Shown here piece after piece: positions 8,550 through 21,349 of a stretch of DNA of 64,000 bases (position 1 is its first letter; every line of letters starts with the position of its first letter). The notes under the pieces were generated by a model, which saw nothing but the letters and a program-made list of their open reading frames with translations, was not told where the DNA came from and did not search any database. Where the stretch lies: contig NZ_JACJTQ010000010.1 of the NCBI RefSeq assembly GCF_014698735.1, positions 62,001 to 126,000 on the forward strand, written 5' to 3'. The translations under genes and the position numbers were made by a program. The DNA comes from Anabaena catenula FACHB-362 (lineage in GTDB: Bacteria; Cyanobacteriota; Cyanobacteriia; Cyanobacteriales; Nostocaceae).

Positions 8550-8771
8550 ATGAATCAATACAGTATGATTGTTCAATGGTCAGACGAAGATCAGCTGTTC
8601 TTAGTCACAATTCCAGAATTTAGCCATCTTGTAATTATGCCTTGTACTCACGGTAAAACTCGTCAAGAAGCAATTCATAACGGTGAAGAAGTAATTGAAA
8701 TGTATTTAGAAGCTTGGGACGCAGAAGGTGAATCCATACCTGAACCAAACATACTGCAAATAGCCTCTTAA
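8550..8771 (+). CDS. hicB: HicB-family antitoxin, short form
   Basis: A 73-residue protein with the partial RNase H-like HicB fold: YSMIVQWSDEDQLFLVTIPEF, then THGKTRQEAIHNGEEVIEMYL. It would bind and neutralise HicA. It ends without the C-terminal HTH or ribbon-helix-helix DNA-binding domain found in longer HicB proteins, so autorepression by HicB itself is not obvious. Short HicB proteins of this kind are common in cyanobacteria. Confidence 0.85.
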   Translation: MNQYSMIVQWSDEDQLFLVTIPEFSHLVIMPCTHGKTRQEAIHNGEEVIEMYLEAWDAEGESIPEPNILQIAS

Positions 8772-8783
8772 TATCAAATTCCC

Positions 8784-8809
8784 AAAAAAAAGAGGTCATC
8801 AAAGACCCC
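8784..8809 (-). terminator. Intrinsic terminator of the apc operon
   Basis: On the minus strand GGGGTC (8809-8804) pairs with GACCTC (8797-8792), one G-U pair included, around a 6-base loop. A run of eight T follows. It lies 38 bases after the apcC stop. Confidence 0.75.
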
Positions 8810-8846
8810 TTCAAAATCAAATAAAATAATATTTGGTTTATAGCAA

Positions 8847-9053
8847 TTAAGACAAACCAGTATTTGTACCTTGCTTACCAGTTGCCAATTCTACCTTAAC
8901 AATTTTGCCACCCATTTTTTGAATCCGTTGTTGTTCACGGAACCAATTTTCATAAGGAACTAACTTAGTAAAGTATGTATTTTGTAATTCGCGCTGGGTG
9001 CGAGTACGAGTTAGGCTTGGAACACAAGCAGTGATTTTAAACAATCGGGACAT
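8847..9053 (-). CDS. apcC: Phycobilisome core linker LC (7.8 kDa), ApcC
   Basis: A 68-residue small linker starting MSRLFKITACVPSL and containing RTQRELQNTYFTKLVPYENW, the CpcD/ApcC-type fold. It caps and stabilises allophycocyanin trimers at the ends of the phycobilisome core cylinders. The frame is open upstream (an in-frame ATG lies 29 codons earlier, at 9140), but the family always starts at MSRLFK, so the ATG at 9053 was chosen. It is the last gene of apcE-A-B-C. Confidence 0.95.
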   Translation of the reverse strand: MSRLFKITACVPSLTRTRTQRELQNTYFTKLVPYENWFREQQRIQKMGGKIVKVELATGKQGTNTGLS

Positions 9054-9181
9054 ATTCTTGAAATCTCCTGATATTGTCTGGTGAAACTTTATTTTTATCT
9101 CAAAAAATTTTGAGTGCAAATCTTTAATTAATCTTTCCAAGGCTGGGAATCAACCATCAATACTAGACTGATAACACTTAC

Positions 9182-9222
9182 AATCAATCAGCAAGAGAAC
9201 CTTCTAGCAATCATGATTGATT
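9182..9222 (-). promoter_or_regulatory. Hairpin between apcB and apcC, possible attenuator or processing site
   Basis: AATCAATCA (9182-9190) and TGATTGATT (9214-9222) form a 9-bp stem, with partly complementary inner segments (AGAAGG/TTCTC). No T run follows on the minus strand, so it is not a full terminator. It would suit partial attenuation or RNA stabilisation, since apcC is needed in much smaller amounts than apcA and apcB. That role is inference. Confidence 0.4.
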
Positions 9223-9272
9223 TCCAGACCTTAATAAAGCCGCACCTAAATTATTAAGTGCAAACCTGACTC

Positions 9273-9758
9273 CTAGCTCAAGCCAGAGGAGACATAATCT
9301 AAGTAAACGCCCATTTCTTTACCAGCGTCAGGACCAACCAAACTAGCGGTTACTTCCTTGATTGCTTGGATAGCTTGAACGGTAGCGCCTACGGGTACTC
9401 CCAAGGAGTTGTAGGTTTCTTTCAAACCATTCAATACGCGCTCATCCAAAATGGAAGGATCGCCAGCCAGCATAGCGTAGGTAGAATAACGCAAGTAGTA
9501 ATCCAAGTCACGGATACAAGCTGCGTAACGACGGGTGGTGTACATATTACCACCGGGACGGGTGATATCAGAGTACAACAAGGACTTAGCTACAGCTTCT
9601 TTAACGATCGCAGCAGCATTAGCACTGATGGTTGTAGCTGCACGAACGCGCAGTTCACCAGTAGCGAAGTAGCCTTTTAGTTTTTCGAGAGCAGCGGTGT
9701 CAAGGTACTTACCTTGAACGTCTGAAGAATTGATAACGGAGGTAATTGCGTCTTGCAT
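9273..9758 (-). CDS. apcB: Allophycocyanin beta subunit
   Basis: A 161-residue globin-like phycobiliprotein of the phycobilisome core. The phycocyanobilin-binding Cys81 lies in [16 protein letters not shown]. Asn71 in PGGNMY is the position methylated in beta subunits. It forms alpha-beta monomers with ApcA that assemble into trimers and pass energy to ApcD, ApcE and the reaction centres. It follows apcA after 67 bases, so the two are certainly co-transcribed. Length and sequence are typical. Confidence 0.97.
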   Translation of the reverse strand: MQDAITSVINSSDVQGKYLDTAALEKLKGYFATGELRVRAATTISANAAAIVKEAVAKSLLYSDITRPGGNMYTTRRYAACIRDLDYYLRYSTYAMLAGDPSILDERVLNGLKETYNSLGVPVGATVQAIQAIKEVTASLVGPDAGKEMGVYLDYVSSGLS

Positions 9759-9825
9759 TGTTGTTTTTTCCTTATTTCCAACCTTATTGCCACAGTTTTA
9801 GTTTCAGCCGAGAAACAGCTTCAAC

Positions 9826-10311
9826 TTACTGCATTGCACCAACAACGTAGTCGAAGTAAGAACCAGCTTCACCAGCGTCTTCAGAAGACAACAGGGTAGC
9901 AGCAACGTTCTTCATAGCGGCAACGCCACCAGCAACTGCATCAATGGGAGTACCCAAAGACTTGTACATTTCACGTACACCAACGATACCGATTTCTTCG
10001 ATGGGGGTAACATCACCAGAAACGATTCCGTAGGTAACGAGACGGAGGTAGTAGTCGAGGTCACGCAGACAGGTAGCTGTCATTTCTTGACCGTAAGCGT
10101 TACCACCGGGGGAAACAACATCAGGACGCTTTTGGAATAGTTGGTCGCCAGCTTGCTTAACGATGCGCTCGCGGTTTTCTGTCAATACTTGAGCGATGCG
10201 GAGACGTTGTGCGCCACCAGCAACAAAACCTTTGATTCTATCTAATTCACCGGGGCTGAGGTAGCGAGCTTCTGCATCAGCATTCACGATAGCTTTCGTG
10301 ACGATACTCAT
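9826..10311 (-). CDS. apcA: Allophycocyanin alpha subunit
   Basis: A 161-residue phycobiliprotein alpha chain with phycocyanobilin attachment at Cys81 ([15 protein letters not shown]) and the typical C-terminus [11 protein letters not shown]. It pairs with ApcB in the core cylinders. It is the first of the three closely spaced core genes. The 381-base gap behind apcE suggests a promoter of its own in addition to read-through. Confidence 0.97.
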   Translation of the reverse strand: MSIVTKAIVNADAEARYLSPGELDRIKGFVAGGAQRLRIAQVLTENRERIVKQAGDQLFQKRPDVVSPGGNAYGQEMTATCLRDLDYYLRLVTYGIVSGDVTPIEEIGIVGVREMYKSLGTPIDAVAGGVAAMKNVAATLLSSEDAGEAGSYFDYVVGAMQ

Positions 10312-10692
10312 TAATGGATTCCTCCAAAACTAATGACACCAGCTTTTAAACTGGTAAGACTTTAAATTGGTTGATAGTTACTTTCTTTCTTATATGCATT
10401 GCGAGTCAGATGGACTCAATACAACCAGATAAGATGGAAAATTCAACTACCTTCCGGAAAATATTGTCCGGCATTATGTTGAGCATTTATTACTGCTCTT
10501 AACACTTTGTAATATTAATTTTCAGATTTGCTCATTCTGAGGGCAGGGGGAACAGGGAACAGGGAACAGGCAAAAGAGGCAGAGGGGCGGGGGGCAGGGT
10601 GCAGAGGAGACGAATTTTCCCCCTTGCTCCCTGCTCCCTGCTCCATTTCTTCTTCTACTGTCACCTGTCACCTATCACCTGTTACTTGTTAC
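10312..10692 (-). promoter_or_regulatory. apcE-apcA intergenic region: apcA leader and G/C-rich simple repeats
   Basis: The 200 bases next to apcA (10312-10520) should hold the strong apcA promoter and leader. They include CCGGA (10454-10458) mirrored by TCCGG (10467-10471). The half next to apcE (10545-10692) is low-complexity: GGGAACA repeats, a G-rich run, then CTCCCTG and TCACCTG heptamers. The apcE stop codon abuts this tract. No precise -10 or -35 box is claimed. Confidence 0.5.
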
Positions 10693-14419
<3,727 letters not shown>

Positions 14420-15778
14420 ATGACTAATCCTACAGTAGAAAACTTGGTAATTATCGGTTCTGGTCCAGCAGGATATACAGCGGCTATATATGCGGGACGT
14501 GCTAATTTAAAACCCGTTGTCTTTGAAGGATTTCAAGCAGGGGGTTTACCGGGTGGACAACTGATGACAACGACAGAAGTTGAGAACTTTCCCGGTTTTC
14601 CCCAAGGTATTACCGGGCCGGAACTGATGGATAATATGAAAGCCCAAGCAGAACGGTGGGGGGCGCAATTATATACGGAAGATGTGATCTCAGTTGATTT
14701 GAGTCAGCGTCCTTTTATTATCCGTTCCGAAGAAAGGGAAGTAAAGGCGCATAGTTTGGTAATTGCTACTGGTGCAACAGCCAAACGGTTAGGTTTACCC
14801 AGCGAACATGAATTTTGGAGTCGGGGAATTTCTGCTTGTGCAATTTGTGATGGTGCAACTCCTATTTTTCGTGGTGCAGAGTTAGTTGTAATTGGTGCAG
14901 GTGACTCAGCAGCGGAAGAGGCAATTTATTTAACTAAATATGGTTCTAAGGTGAATTTGCTGGTGCGTTCTGAAACAATGCGGGCTTCTAAAGCAATGCA
15001 AGACCGGGTTTTGAGTAATCCGAAAATCCAAGTACACTGGCACACAGAGGCTGTGGATGTATTCGGGAATGGTCAGATGGCTGGGGTGAAAGTCCGCAAT
15101 AATCAAACTGGCGAAGTGAGCGAATTACCTGCTAAAGGTTTATTTTACGCCGTTGGTCATAAGCCCAATACTAGCTTATTTCAAGGACAATTAGAACTAG
15201 ATGAGGTGGGATACATTACCACTAAACATGGTGGCGTAGAAACCAGTATAGATGGTGTATTTGCAGCCGGTGATGTGCAAGATCATGAATTTCGCCAAGC
15301 TATTACGGCAGCAGGTACTGGTTGTATGGCAGCGATGTTAGCAGAACGGTGGTTATCTGCGAAGGGTTTAATTCAAGAGTTTCATCAAATCCAGAGTGAG
15401 GAGTTGGAAGCGCAACCAGAAGAGACAAAAACAGAAACAGCAGCGGAGTTTAATTTGCAAGCGACACGCCATGAAGGTGGTTATGCTTTAAGGAAATTAT
15501 TCCATGAGAGCGATCGCTTGATGTTAGTGAAATATGTCTCTCCTGGTTGTGGCCCTTGCCATACTCTTAAACCTATTTTAAATAAAGTAGTCGATGAATT
15601 TGACGGTAAAATCCATTTTGTCGAAATCGACATTGACAAGGATAGAGATATTGCTGAAAATGCTGGAGTTACCGGAACACCGACGGTGCAATTATTTAAA
15701 AATCAGGAACTGGTGAAGGAAGTTAAAGGAGTGAAGCAAAAAAGCGAATATCGACAGTTGATAGAGAGTAATTTGTAG
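14420..15778 (+). CDS. trxB: NADPH-thioredoxin reductase with fused thioredoxin domain (NTRC)
   Basis: A 452-residue flavoenzyme combining thioredoxin reductase and thioredoxin. The FAD-binding [10 protein letters not shown] motif lies at about 14-22, the redox-active C140-A-I-C143 in the reductase domain, and the NADPH-binding [10 protein letters not shown] near 180. A linker (about 325-350) leads to a C-terminal thioredoxin domain with the active site C377-G-P-C380. NTRC keeps 2-Cys peroxiredoxins and chlorophyll- or carbon-metabolism enzymes reduced using NADPH, important in the dark. The fusion is typical of oxygenic phototrophs. Note that the name NTRC is unrelated to the nitrogen regulator NtrC. 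Confidence 0.95.
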   Translation: MTNPTVENLVIIGSGPAGYTAAIYAGRANLKPVVFEGFQAGGLPGGQLMTTTEVENFPGFPQGITGPELMDNMKAQAERWGAQLYTEDVISVDLSQRPFIIRSEEREVKAHSLVIATGATAKRLGLPSEHEFWSRGISACAICDGATPIFRGAELVVIGAGDSAAEEAIYLTKYGSKVNLLVRSETMRASKAMQDRVLSNPKIQVHWHTEAVDVFGNGQMAGVKVRNNQTGEVSELPAKGLFYAVGHKPNTSLFQGQLELDEVGYITTKHGGVETSIDGVFAAGDVQDHEFRQAITAAGTGCMAAMLAERWLSAKGLIQEFHQIQSEELEAQPEETKTETAAEFNLQATRHEGGYALRKLFHESDRLMLVKYVSPGCGPCHTLKPILNKVVDEFDGKIHFVEIDIDKDRDIAENAGVTGTPTVQLFKNQELVKEVKGVKQKSEYRQLIESNL

Positions 15779-15827
15779 ACCTTATTCAACATCGATATTT
15801 GTTTAAAGATGCGTTATCTGGAACCAT

Positions 15828-15866
15828 TGTAGAGACGTGACCTGGGTAGGGATTCTCGTCTCTACA
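15828..15866 (+). terminator. Inverted repeat after the NTRC gene, possible terminator
   Basis: TGTAGAGACG (15828-15837) is perfectly complementary to CGTCTCTACA (15857-15866), 50 bases after the stop. It is a common dispersed palindrome type in cyanobacteria and could terminate transcription, although no long T run follows. Confidence 0.45.
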
Positions 15867-15917
15867 TTCTTTCATACAGATGACTATTCCAAAATCTAAA
15901 ATCCGAAATGGGAGAAA

Positions 15918-16214
15918 ATGAGAGCCAAAATTGAAAATAATGTGTTATTTATCCACAAAGAGGATGTCCCAGAGTTTAAAAAGGGCGGTTCTGTAGTTAG
16001 AAATTCTTATTTTTGGGCGTTACGTTCTATTGCTGGACGTGCTAGACGCGATCATGATTGGGAATATGAATCAGATGTTTGGTTAGCACTAGCACGGATG
16101 TTGATGTCGTTTACTGAATCTGGATATTTGGGATATAGAGAAACTGTCTTAGAGTTTCCCTTATCGCAAGGGAAAATTCCTGATTTATTGCGGGATGTTT
16201 CAACTTGGGAATAA
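15918..16214 (+). CDS. Conserved-looking hypothetical protein
   Basis: A 98-residue soluble protein with no recognised domain. It starts MRAKIENNVLFIHKEDVPEF; the middle is rich in aromatic and charged residues (NSYFWALRSIAGRARRDHDW, then YESDVWLALARML). A GGGAGAAA purine-rich tract precedes the ATG at about 6 bases, a reasonable ribosome binding site. The codon pattern looks coding. It has no signal peptide or membrane segment and stands alone between NTRC and truB, so its function is unknown. Confidence 0.6.
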   Translation: MRAKIENNVLFIHKEDVPEFKKGGSVVRNSYFWALRSIAGRARRDHDWEYESDVWLALARMLMSFTESGYLGYRETVLEFPLSQGKIPDLLRDVSTWE

Positions 16215-16275
16215 ATTCAGGTAATTTTTTTAGGAAAATTTTCAGTTAGATTGGATTTAGGAAATTGAACCTCTT

Positions 16276-17154
16276 TTAAGAAATTGGTTCAAAAACCATT
16301 TGCGGAATTATGATGTTTTCTTGTAATTGTCCAATTCCTAAAAAACGGGTTTTTTCTTCATAAACTCGTACTAATCCCAAAATATCAAGATTGATAGAAA
16401 TTTGTTGACCTTGACACCATTTTTTAGCTTCTGTTGATGGTAAACTTACAGATGGTAAATGTTGCAAAGGTACATCTGGAGCCATCGGTTGAAATGTCTG
16501 GGCTGACAATTGGCTTTCTAACTCGGTGAGAGTGAGACTATCTTGTAAGTGGAAACCGCTGCTGACTGTACGTATTAAAGCCGCGAGAGTACCACCTGTA
16601 TTTAATACCATACCTAAATCACGAGCGATCGCACGAATATATGTTCCCGCACCACAAGCGATCGCTATATCCAGTTCGGGAAAATCCCCATCACGCCAGT
16701 CTAAAACTTCTATCTGAAAAACTTCTACTGTCCGCGTAGGCGCTTGCACAATTTCCCCTTTCCGTGCTAAATCATACAGCCGTTTTCCCTCTACCTGAAT
16801 AGCACTGTAACTGGGAGGAATTTGCTCAATTTTGCCGATAAATTCGCTAAGTGCTGTTTTTATTTCTGCTAAATTTAACCCAGGACAAGGTTGAGAAGTG
16901 ATCACTTCCCCTTCTAAATCATCAGTAGTAGTACTTATACCAAGGCGGATGGTAGCTTTGTAAGCTTTTTCACCCGGTAGATATTGTAATAATCTCGTGG
17001 CTTTACCCAAAGCGATGGGTAACACACCTGTAGCTTTAGGATCTAAAGTTCCTGCGTGTCCTACCCGTTTGAGACGCAGGAGTTTTCTCACCCGCGCGAC
17101 GCAGTCGTGGGAAGTCCAGTCAAGTGGTTTGTTGAGGTTAAGAAAGCCTTGCAC
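16276..17154 (-). CDS. truB: tRNA pseudouridine-55 synthase
   Basis: A 292-residue TruB that converts U55 of the T-loop of tRNAs to pseudouridine. The catalytic motif [19 protein letters not shown] contains the nucleophile D38. The N-terminus [19 protein letters not shown] and the later [15 protein letters not shown] segment are typical. The C-terminal PUA-like part is short but present. It is usual as a single gene in cyanobacteria. Confidence 0.95.
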   Translation of the reverse strand: MQGFLNLNKPLDWTSHDCVARVRKLLRLKRVGHAGTLDPKATGVLPIALGKATRLLQYLPGEKAYKATIRLGISTTTDDLEGEVITSQPCPGLNLAEIKTALSEFIGKIEQIPPSYSAIQVEGKRLYDLARKGEIVQAPTRTVEVFQIEVLDWRDGDFPELDIAIACGAGTYIRAIARDLGMVLNTGGTLAALIRTVSSGFHLQDSLTLTELESQLSAQTFQPMAPDVPLQHLPSVSLPSTEAKKWCQGQQISINLDILGLVRVYEEKTRFLGIGQLQENIIIPQMVFEPIS

Positions 17155-17247
17155 GGAATAATTTCTAATTCGTAATTCGTAAGTAATTATATAAGACTTA
17201 CGCAGAAAAATAAGAATTTTATTAATAAAGACAAAATTTAAAAAACA

Positions 17248-19038
17248 TCACAGAAAAATCATAAGATGAAGCAAGGAAACACCAATATCTAATATCCAAA
17301 ATCCCAACTTGATGATGCTAGAAGGGAGTTTTTTTTCAGGGATAACTCCGTAGAAATTATTATCTAGTACGGGACTTAATTCTTGGCTACTCAAAGATTG
17401 AATAAGACTCAAACCCAAAGACTGAGTAGAAAGGGTTTTAGCGTATTCAGCGTTAAGATAGGGAAGATATTGGGGTCTTTTTGCCACATAAGCTTGGAAA
17501 AAAGGTAAACTCAAAGCTTTGATATGAGCACGTGCTTGGTTTCCATCTCCAACCATCTCCGCAGGTAACGCTACTTGTTGACTCCCGGAATTACCATTAC
17601 CGATTGTAGAAAAATGAGTTCCACCCAGAAGCAGAACCAGATATTTTTGGGGATTCGTTAACCAAGAAAACGGCACAATCTGTTCATATAAAGCTGGTGC
17701 AACGTTATCTTCACTGCTACCAACAAGCATCACAGGAGTTTGAATTTGGTTTAAGCCAGCTTGTCCAAAAATAGAGCTAGTGATAGGATTAACTGCGATC
17801 GCAGCTTTAACTCTCTCATCCCGCAAATTATATTCTTTTTCAGACTTATTTGGCAATTCTAAAGCTCGACATTGCAGCATTAAAGACATATTCCAAGTAT
17901 TTCTCAGCCCCGCTGGTGTACAGTCTTTTTTTAGCTGCTCAAAGTTAACCCTTGCACCTGCTAAAGCTAAAGCCGTATAACCGCCAAAAGATTGTCCAAA
18001 TACACCAACTTGTTGCAGATTTAACCGACCTTTAAAGTTGGCATCAGACTGGTTAGCTTTTTCTAATTGATCTAATATGTATTTGATATCTAATGGTCTA
18101 TCTGTAAATTCTTCTGGTTCTACTAAGTCACTAGTTTTACTCTTGATCAAAGATTGTCTAGAGTGCAATTGTTTAGCACTACTACTAGGATGATTAGGAA
18201 CCACAACCGCAAATCCTTGGGAAGCTAAATGATTGGCTAAATAACGAAAATTACTGCTATCTAAACCTAAGCCGTGAGAAATAACAATGACTGATGCTGA
18301 ATGTTGAACATTGGGAAGATAAACATCTGTCAGCAAAAGCCGATTCCGGTTTAAGTCGAAAAATTTTATTGTATACTTTTTAGCTTGAAACTTGCCTGTA
18401 GTTTGTAAATTTGGCAATTGAGACAGATTCGCCTTTTCGATGGTAGCAGCTTCTAGATGAGATTTTTGCTGAACTAAAGCGATCGCACGATTGGTTTGAC
18501 TAATCAGTTTCTCCAATTCTCCAAATATTTCTAAAGTATCAGCTAAATTAATATGAATATTACTACTGGGATACTTAAGTAACAAATTTAATAATGTTAA
18601 ACCTTCTGGTTCCCCAGATGCTAAAATTATTGCCAATCGTAAATCCTGAAATCCTGACTCAGGTTGATGAGATTTGGTTTTAATCAACTCTGCTAACCGT
18701 CGTACCAGAAATTCACCTTGTTGTGTGTAGAGAAATTGTGAAGCAACAGCGGGACTAATTTTTAAAGAACCGAGTAAAATAGGTCTTAGTTCTTGTAGTT
18801 GTTGAAGTGAAATATATCGCTGATAAACAGCCAATTCATTATCAATTAATCCCGTTTTGGCAAAGACTTCTAAACTAATCACGGGAAAGGAAACTTCTAG
18901 TAATGAATAAGAAGCATATATTTTCTCTGCTGCCATAACAGAGTTACTAATTCCAAATGTTGGCAGCAATATTGAAAGCACCAGCAATAGTGAATTCCTT
19001 TTCACTCTGCTGGCCCAATTACCAAACCAACTGTTCAT
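17248..19038 (-). CDS. Secreted alpha/beta hydrolase with N-terminal DUF1400
   Basis: A 596-residue protein. Signal peptide at about 1-37 (ending VMAAEK), then the cyanobacterial DUF1400 helical domain (about 38-165), a coiled linker, and an alpha/beta hydrolase domain (about 222-560). In the last, S350 sits in the nucleophile elbow GQSFGG and ISHGLGLDSSNF forms the oxyanion-loop region. It resembles dienelactone hydrolase/PAF-acetylhydrolase-like enzymes; the substrate is unknown. The last ~25 residues (KLGFWILDIGVSLL and on) are read from a TTTTGGATATT-like intergenic repeat, so the C-terminus may have been extended by repeat invasion. Confidence 0.82.
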   Translation of the reverse strand: MNSWFGNWASRVKRNSLLLVLSILLPTFGISNSVMAAEKIYASYSLLEVSFPVISLEVFAKTGLIDNELAVYQRYISLQQLQELRPILLGSLKISPAVASQFLYTQQGEFLVRRLAELIKTKSHQPESGFQDLRLAIILASGEPEGLTLLNLLLKYPSSNIHINLADTLEIFGELEKLISQTNRAIALVQQKSHLEAATIEKANLSQLPNLQTTGKFQAKKYTIKFFDLNRNRLLLTDVYLPNVQHSASVIVISHGLGLDSSNFRYLANHLASQGFAVVVPNHPSSSAKQLHSRQSLIKSKTSDLVEPEEFTDRPLDIKYILDQLEKANQSDANFKGRLNLQQVGVFGQSFGGYTALALAGARVNFEQLKKDCTPAGLRNTWNMSLMLQCRALELPNKSEKEYNLRDERVKAAIAVNPITSSIFGQAGLNQIQTPVMLVGSSEDNVAPALYEQIVPFSWLTNPQKYLVLLLGGTHFSTIGNGNSGSQQVALPAEMVGDGNQARAHIKALSLPFFQAYVAKRPQYLPYLNAEYAKTLSTQSLGLSLIQSLSSQELSPVLDNNFYGVIPEKKLPSSIIKLGFWILDIGVSLLHLMIFL

Positions 19039-19393
19039 CGCTCAAATGTTTCGGTGATGTTGTTTAGCGAGGCGTTATATTTGGTAGTTATTCACAGAGC
19101 CTGATGGATTTATATACTATTGTTACCCTCAGTCTTCTGGATATTTTTGAGATTTTTTGATCTTGAAGACAAGTTTTTAAATTTCCGGTAAATAAAGCCA
19201 ATTAATAGGAAAAATATCCGCCTGATACGAGGTTGACTTTACTTATTTACAATTATCCATAATCATAACAACTAAAAAACGACTTTACCTCAGTATTTAT
19301 GATATAACTGGAAATATAAAATAAAACTGCTAGTAAAGTTATTGTTCTTGCTATAACTGAATACCTAGAATTATCTCATCAAAATTATTGCTA
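19039..19393. other. AT-rich intergenic region
   Basis: 355 bases between two minus-strand genes. Likely promoter DNA of the DUF1400 hydrolase gene and downstream DNA for neither. I see no gene, repeat or structured RNA in it. Confidence 0.5.
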
Positions 19394-20314
19394 TTATTCA
19401 GATTTGCCTAAAGCTATAGTTACTGAACCACAAACAACCAATAATGCCCCAATAATGCCGATCATTGTGATGTGTTCTGGTGGAATTATAGTGAATGAAA
19501 TTTTTGAAGTTATCCAAACTGATATTAAAATCACGATAGGAGATAATGCTAATACTGCGCTGACTTTTGATGCTTCCCAATGTGCTAATGATTCAGCAAA
19601 AGCTCCATAAGCAATCAAAGTATTTAATCCACAAAATAGCAGCATTCCTAAATGAAGATTGTCGAGATAAAAAACTGTATTTACTTTCGCAAAAGGAGTA
19701 AATAATAAAGCACATCCCCCATAAATTATCAGCATAATATGAGAAGATGGTAAAGATTTTAATAACTGCTTTTGTGCTAAAGCATAAATAGCCCATGCTA
19801 CTGCTCCTAAGACAATTAACCCACTGCCAAGAAGATATTGACTAGGTGCTGTGATTAAATTCGTAAATTGGGCATTAAAAAACAGCGCAAAACCTAAAGT
19901 TAGCACACTTACACCCAGCCATTGACGCAGTGTATAATGCTCTTTAAAAATAACTAAACCACCAAAACCCAACAAAACAGTAGATAACTGAATTATTACT
20001 TGTGCATTAGCGGCTGCGGTGAGAGCTAAACCTTGCATGAACAGAAAATAATTACTGGCTAAAAATATTGTGGCTATTGCTAATAATTTTCCAGAAGTAC
20101 TACGTAATTGTTCTAAACTTGGTAATTTGCGCCGCACAAATAAATAAATTAACAGTAAGATAAACGACATCAAAAACCGAAACCAAATAACGGTGTAGAC
20201 ATCTAAAACTTGTAGTGTTACCGTCAGCGCAATCGGTAGAATTCCCCATAAAAAAACTGTCAGCAGCGATAAACCTAGCCCTAAACGCCAGCGACCGGAA
20301 CTTTGATGCATCAT
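19394..20314 (-). CDS. EamA-family (DMT) transporter
   Basis: A 306-residue inner-membrane protein with about ten hydrophobic segments arranged as two EamA repeats. The first is about residues 12-145, including FRFLMSFILLLIY and FLASNYFLFMQGLALTAAANAQ. The second is about 165-300, including LGAVAWAIYALAQKQLL. Members export metabolites such as amino acids or nucleotides. The substrate cannot be inferred here. It starts with MMHQSSG at 20314, 46 bases beyond the end of the peptidase gene, which is transcribed in the same direction, so the two may be co-transcribed. Confidence 0.88.
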   Translation of the reverse strand: MMHQSSGRWRLGLGLSLLTVFLWGILPIALTVTLQVLDVYTVIWFRFLMSFILLLIYLFVRRKLPSLEQLRSTSGKLLAIATIFLASNYFLFMQGLALTAAANAQVIIQLSTVLLGFGGLVIFKEHYTLRQWLGVSVLTLGFALFFNAQFTNLITAPSQYLLGSGLIVLGAVAWAIYALAQKQLLKSLPSSHIMLIIYGGCALLFTPFAKVNTVFYLDNLHLGMLLFCGLNTLIAYGAFAESLAHWEASKVSAVLALSPIVILISVWITSKISFTIIPPEHITMIGIIGALLVVCGSVTIALGKSE

Positions 20315-20360
20315 TAATAATAATTAAATGAGTTAATCATGTTTGACCAATTCCTCAATG

Positions 20361-21164
20361 TCAATTAGTTGTGTTAGTAGGTTTTAAATTTCTGGCTTTG
20401 TAGAATGTTTCTAAGCTATTGCGATCGCCTACAAAGCGCCAATGCCACGGTTCATAGCTCACACCTTGAGTATTACCCTTGGGAAAAGACATCTCAAAGC
20501 TAAAACGGGCAGCATTGGCTTGTAACCACTGATAAGCCTTGGTATTCTCAAAGTTGGCTTGCAGATTAGTTGCTGGTACAGTTCCATCTCCTATATCCAC
20601 AGCGTAACCTGTGTGATGTTCACTATGACCAGGAGGAGCGCTCAGAGAGGCTCTTTGGGCGGGGGTTTGGTTCCGTTGAGCGCCAACACCAAAAAACAAC
20701 TGCTCTTGGTCTTTCACTGAACGAAAGCCAGAAATTGGCGTTAAGATTACCCCTGCACTTCTTGCCGCTTTTACCATTGCCTGAAACTTTTGGGCAGCGC
20801 CTTGTCGCATTTTAATCCGTCCATCTGCCGTAATCGGTACTAGTTCTGATTCCGGTGCTTCTCCATATGCTAAATGTCCCAAAATAGTGTTGCTGTCCAG
20901 ACTTGGGGTATTAGTCAGTGCAGGCACAGAACCAGTTGATGCTGGTAGAGAATCGGCAGTTTTTTTAGGTGCTGTAACAAAAAATAAAAAACCGCTGGTT
21001 ACAGCCAGTAGCACAAATCCTACTAATCCCCCAATTACTAAAACTAGTGGTTGTACGCGCAGCTTAGACCCGGTATCAGGAGTATCGCGTACAGCTACTG
21101 GAATATCATCTCCAGCACCAGACGATGAGTTTTGCGGTTTTTCTGAAAACCCAGCCTTTTTCAA
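20361..21164 (-). CDS. Membrane-anchored M15 D-Ala-D-Ala carboxypeptidase (VanY type)
   Basis: A 267-residue zinc peptidase that trims peptidoglycan stem peptides in the periplasm. It has a cytoplasmic N-terminus, one transmembrane helix (about 38-63), a linker, then the catalytic domain (about 105-255). Zinc ligands H183 and D190 lie in SEHHTGYAVDIGD, and H241 in EPWHWRF, preceded by the catalytic E238. SGFRS (145-149) is the usual substrate-contact motif. It is not accompanied by vancomycin-resistance genes, so a housekeeping wall-remodelling role is expected. Confidence 0.9.
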   Translation of the reverse strand: MKKAGFSEKPQNSSSGAGDDIPVAVRDTPDTGSKLRVQPLVLVIGGLVGFVLLAVTSGFLFFVTAPKKTADSLPASTGSVPALTNTPSLDSNTILGHLAYGEAPESELVPITADGRIKMRQGAAQKFQAMVKAARSAGVILTPISGFRSVKDQEQLFFGVGAQRNQTPAQRASLSAPPGHSEHHTGYAVDIGDGTVPATNLQANFENTKAYQWLQANAARFSFEMSFPKGNTQGVSYEPWHWRFVGDRNSLETFYKARNLKPTNTTN

Positions 21165-21187
21165 GTGTCAACTCCTGTGTTTGTTCA

Positions 21188-21214
21188 ATTTTGGATTTTG
21201 GATTTTGGATTTTG
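21188..21214 (+). repeat. Heptamer tandem repeat ATTTTGG
   Basis: Nearly four head-to-tail copies of ATTTTGG, directly upstream of the peptidase start. Similar short heptamer tracts appear after several genes of the window. Confidence 0.75.
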
Positions 21215-21349
21215 AAAAACTGACTAAATTAGCTTTTCGGCTGTCCATCTGTCCTATGATTTTTCAAGTTAGTACTATTCAAAATTGTAGACTGGCAAAA
21301 AATAACAGTTATAGGTATCATTTTATATTCCTATTTTTTAGATAAAATC

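Noticed and set aside
8635-8820. Minus-strand frame opposite hicB
   Set aside because: It is antisense to the well-supported hicB and has no homologous features.
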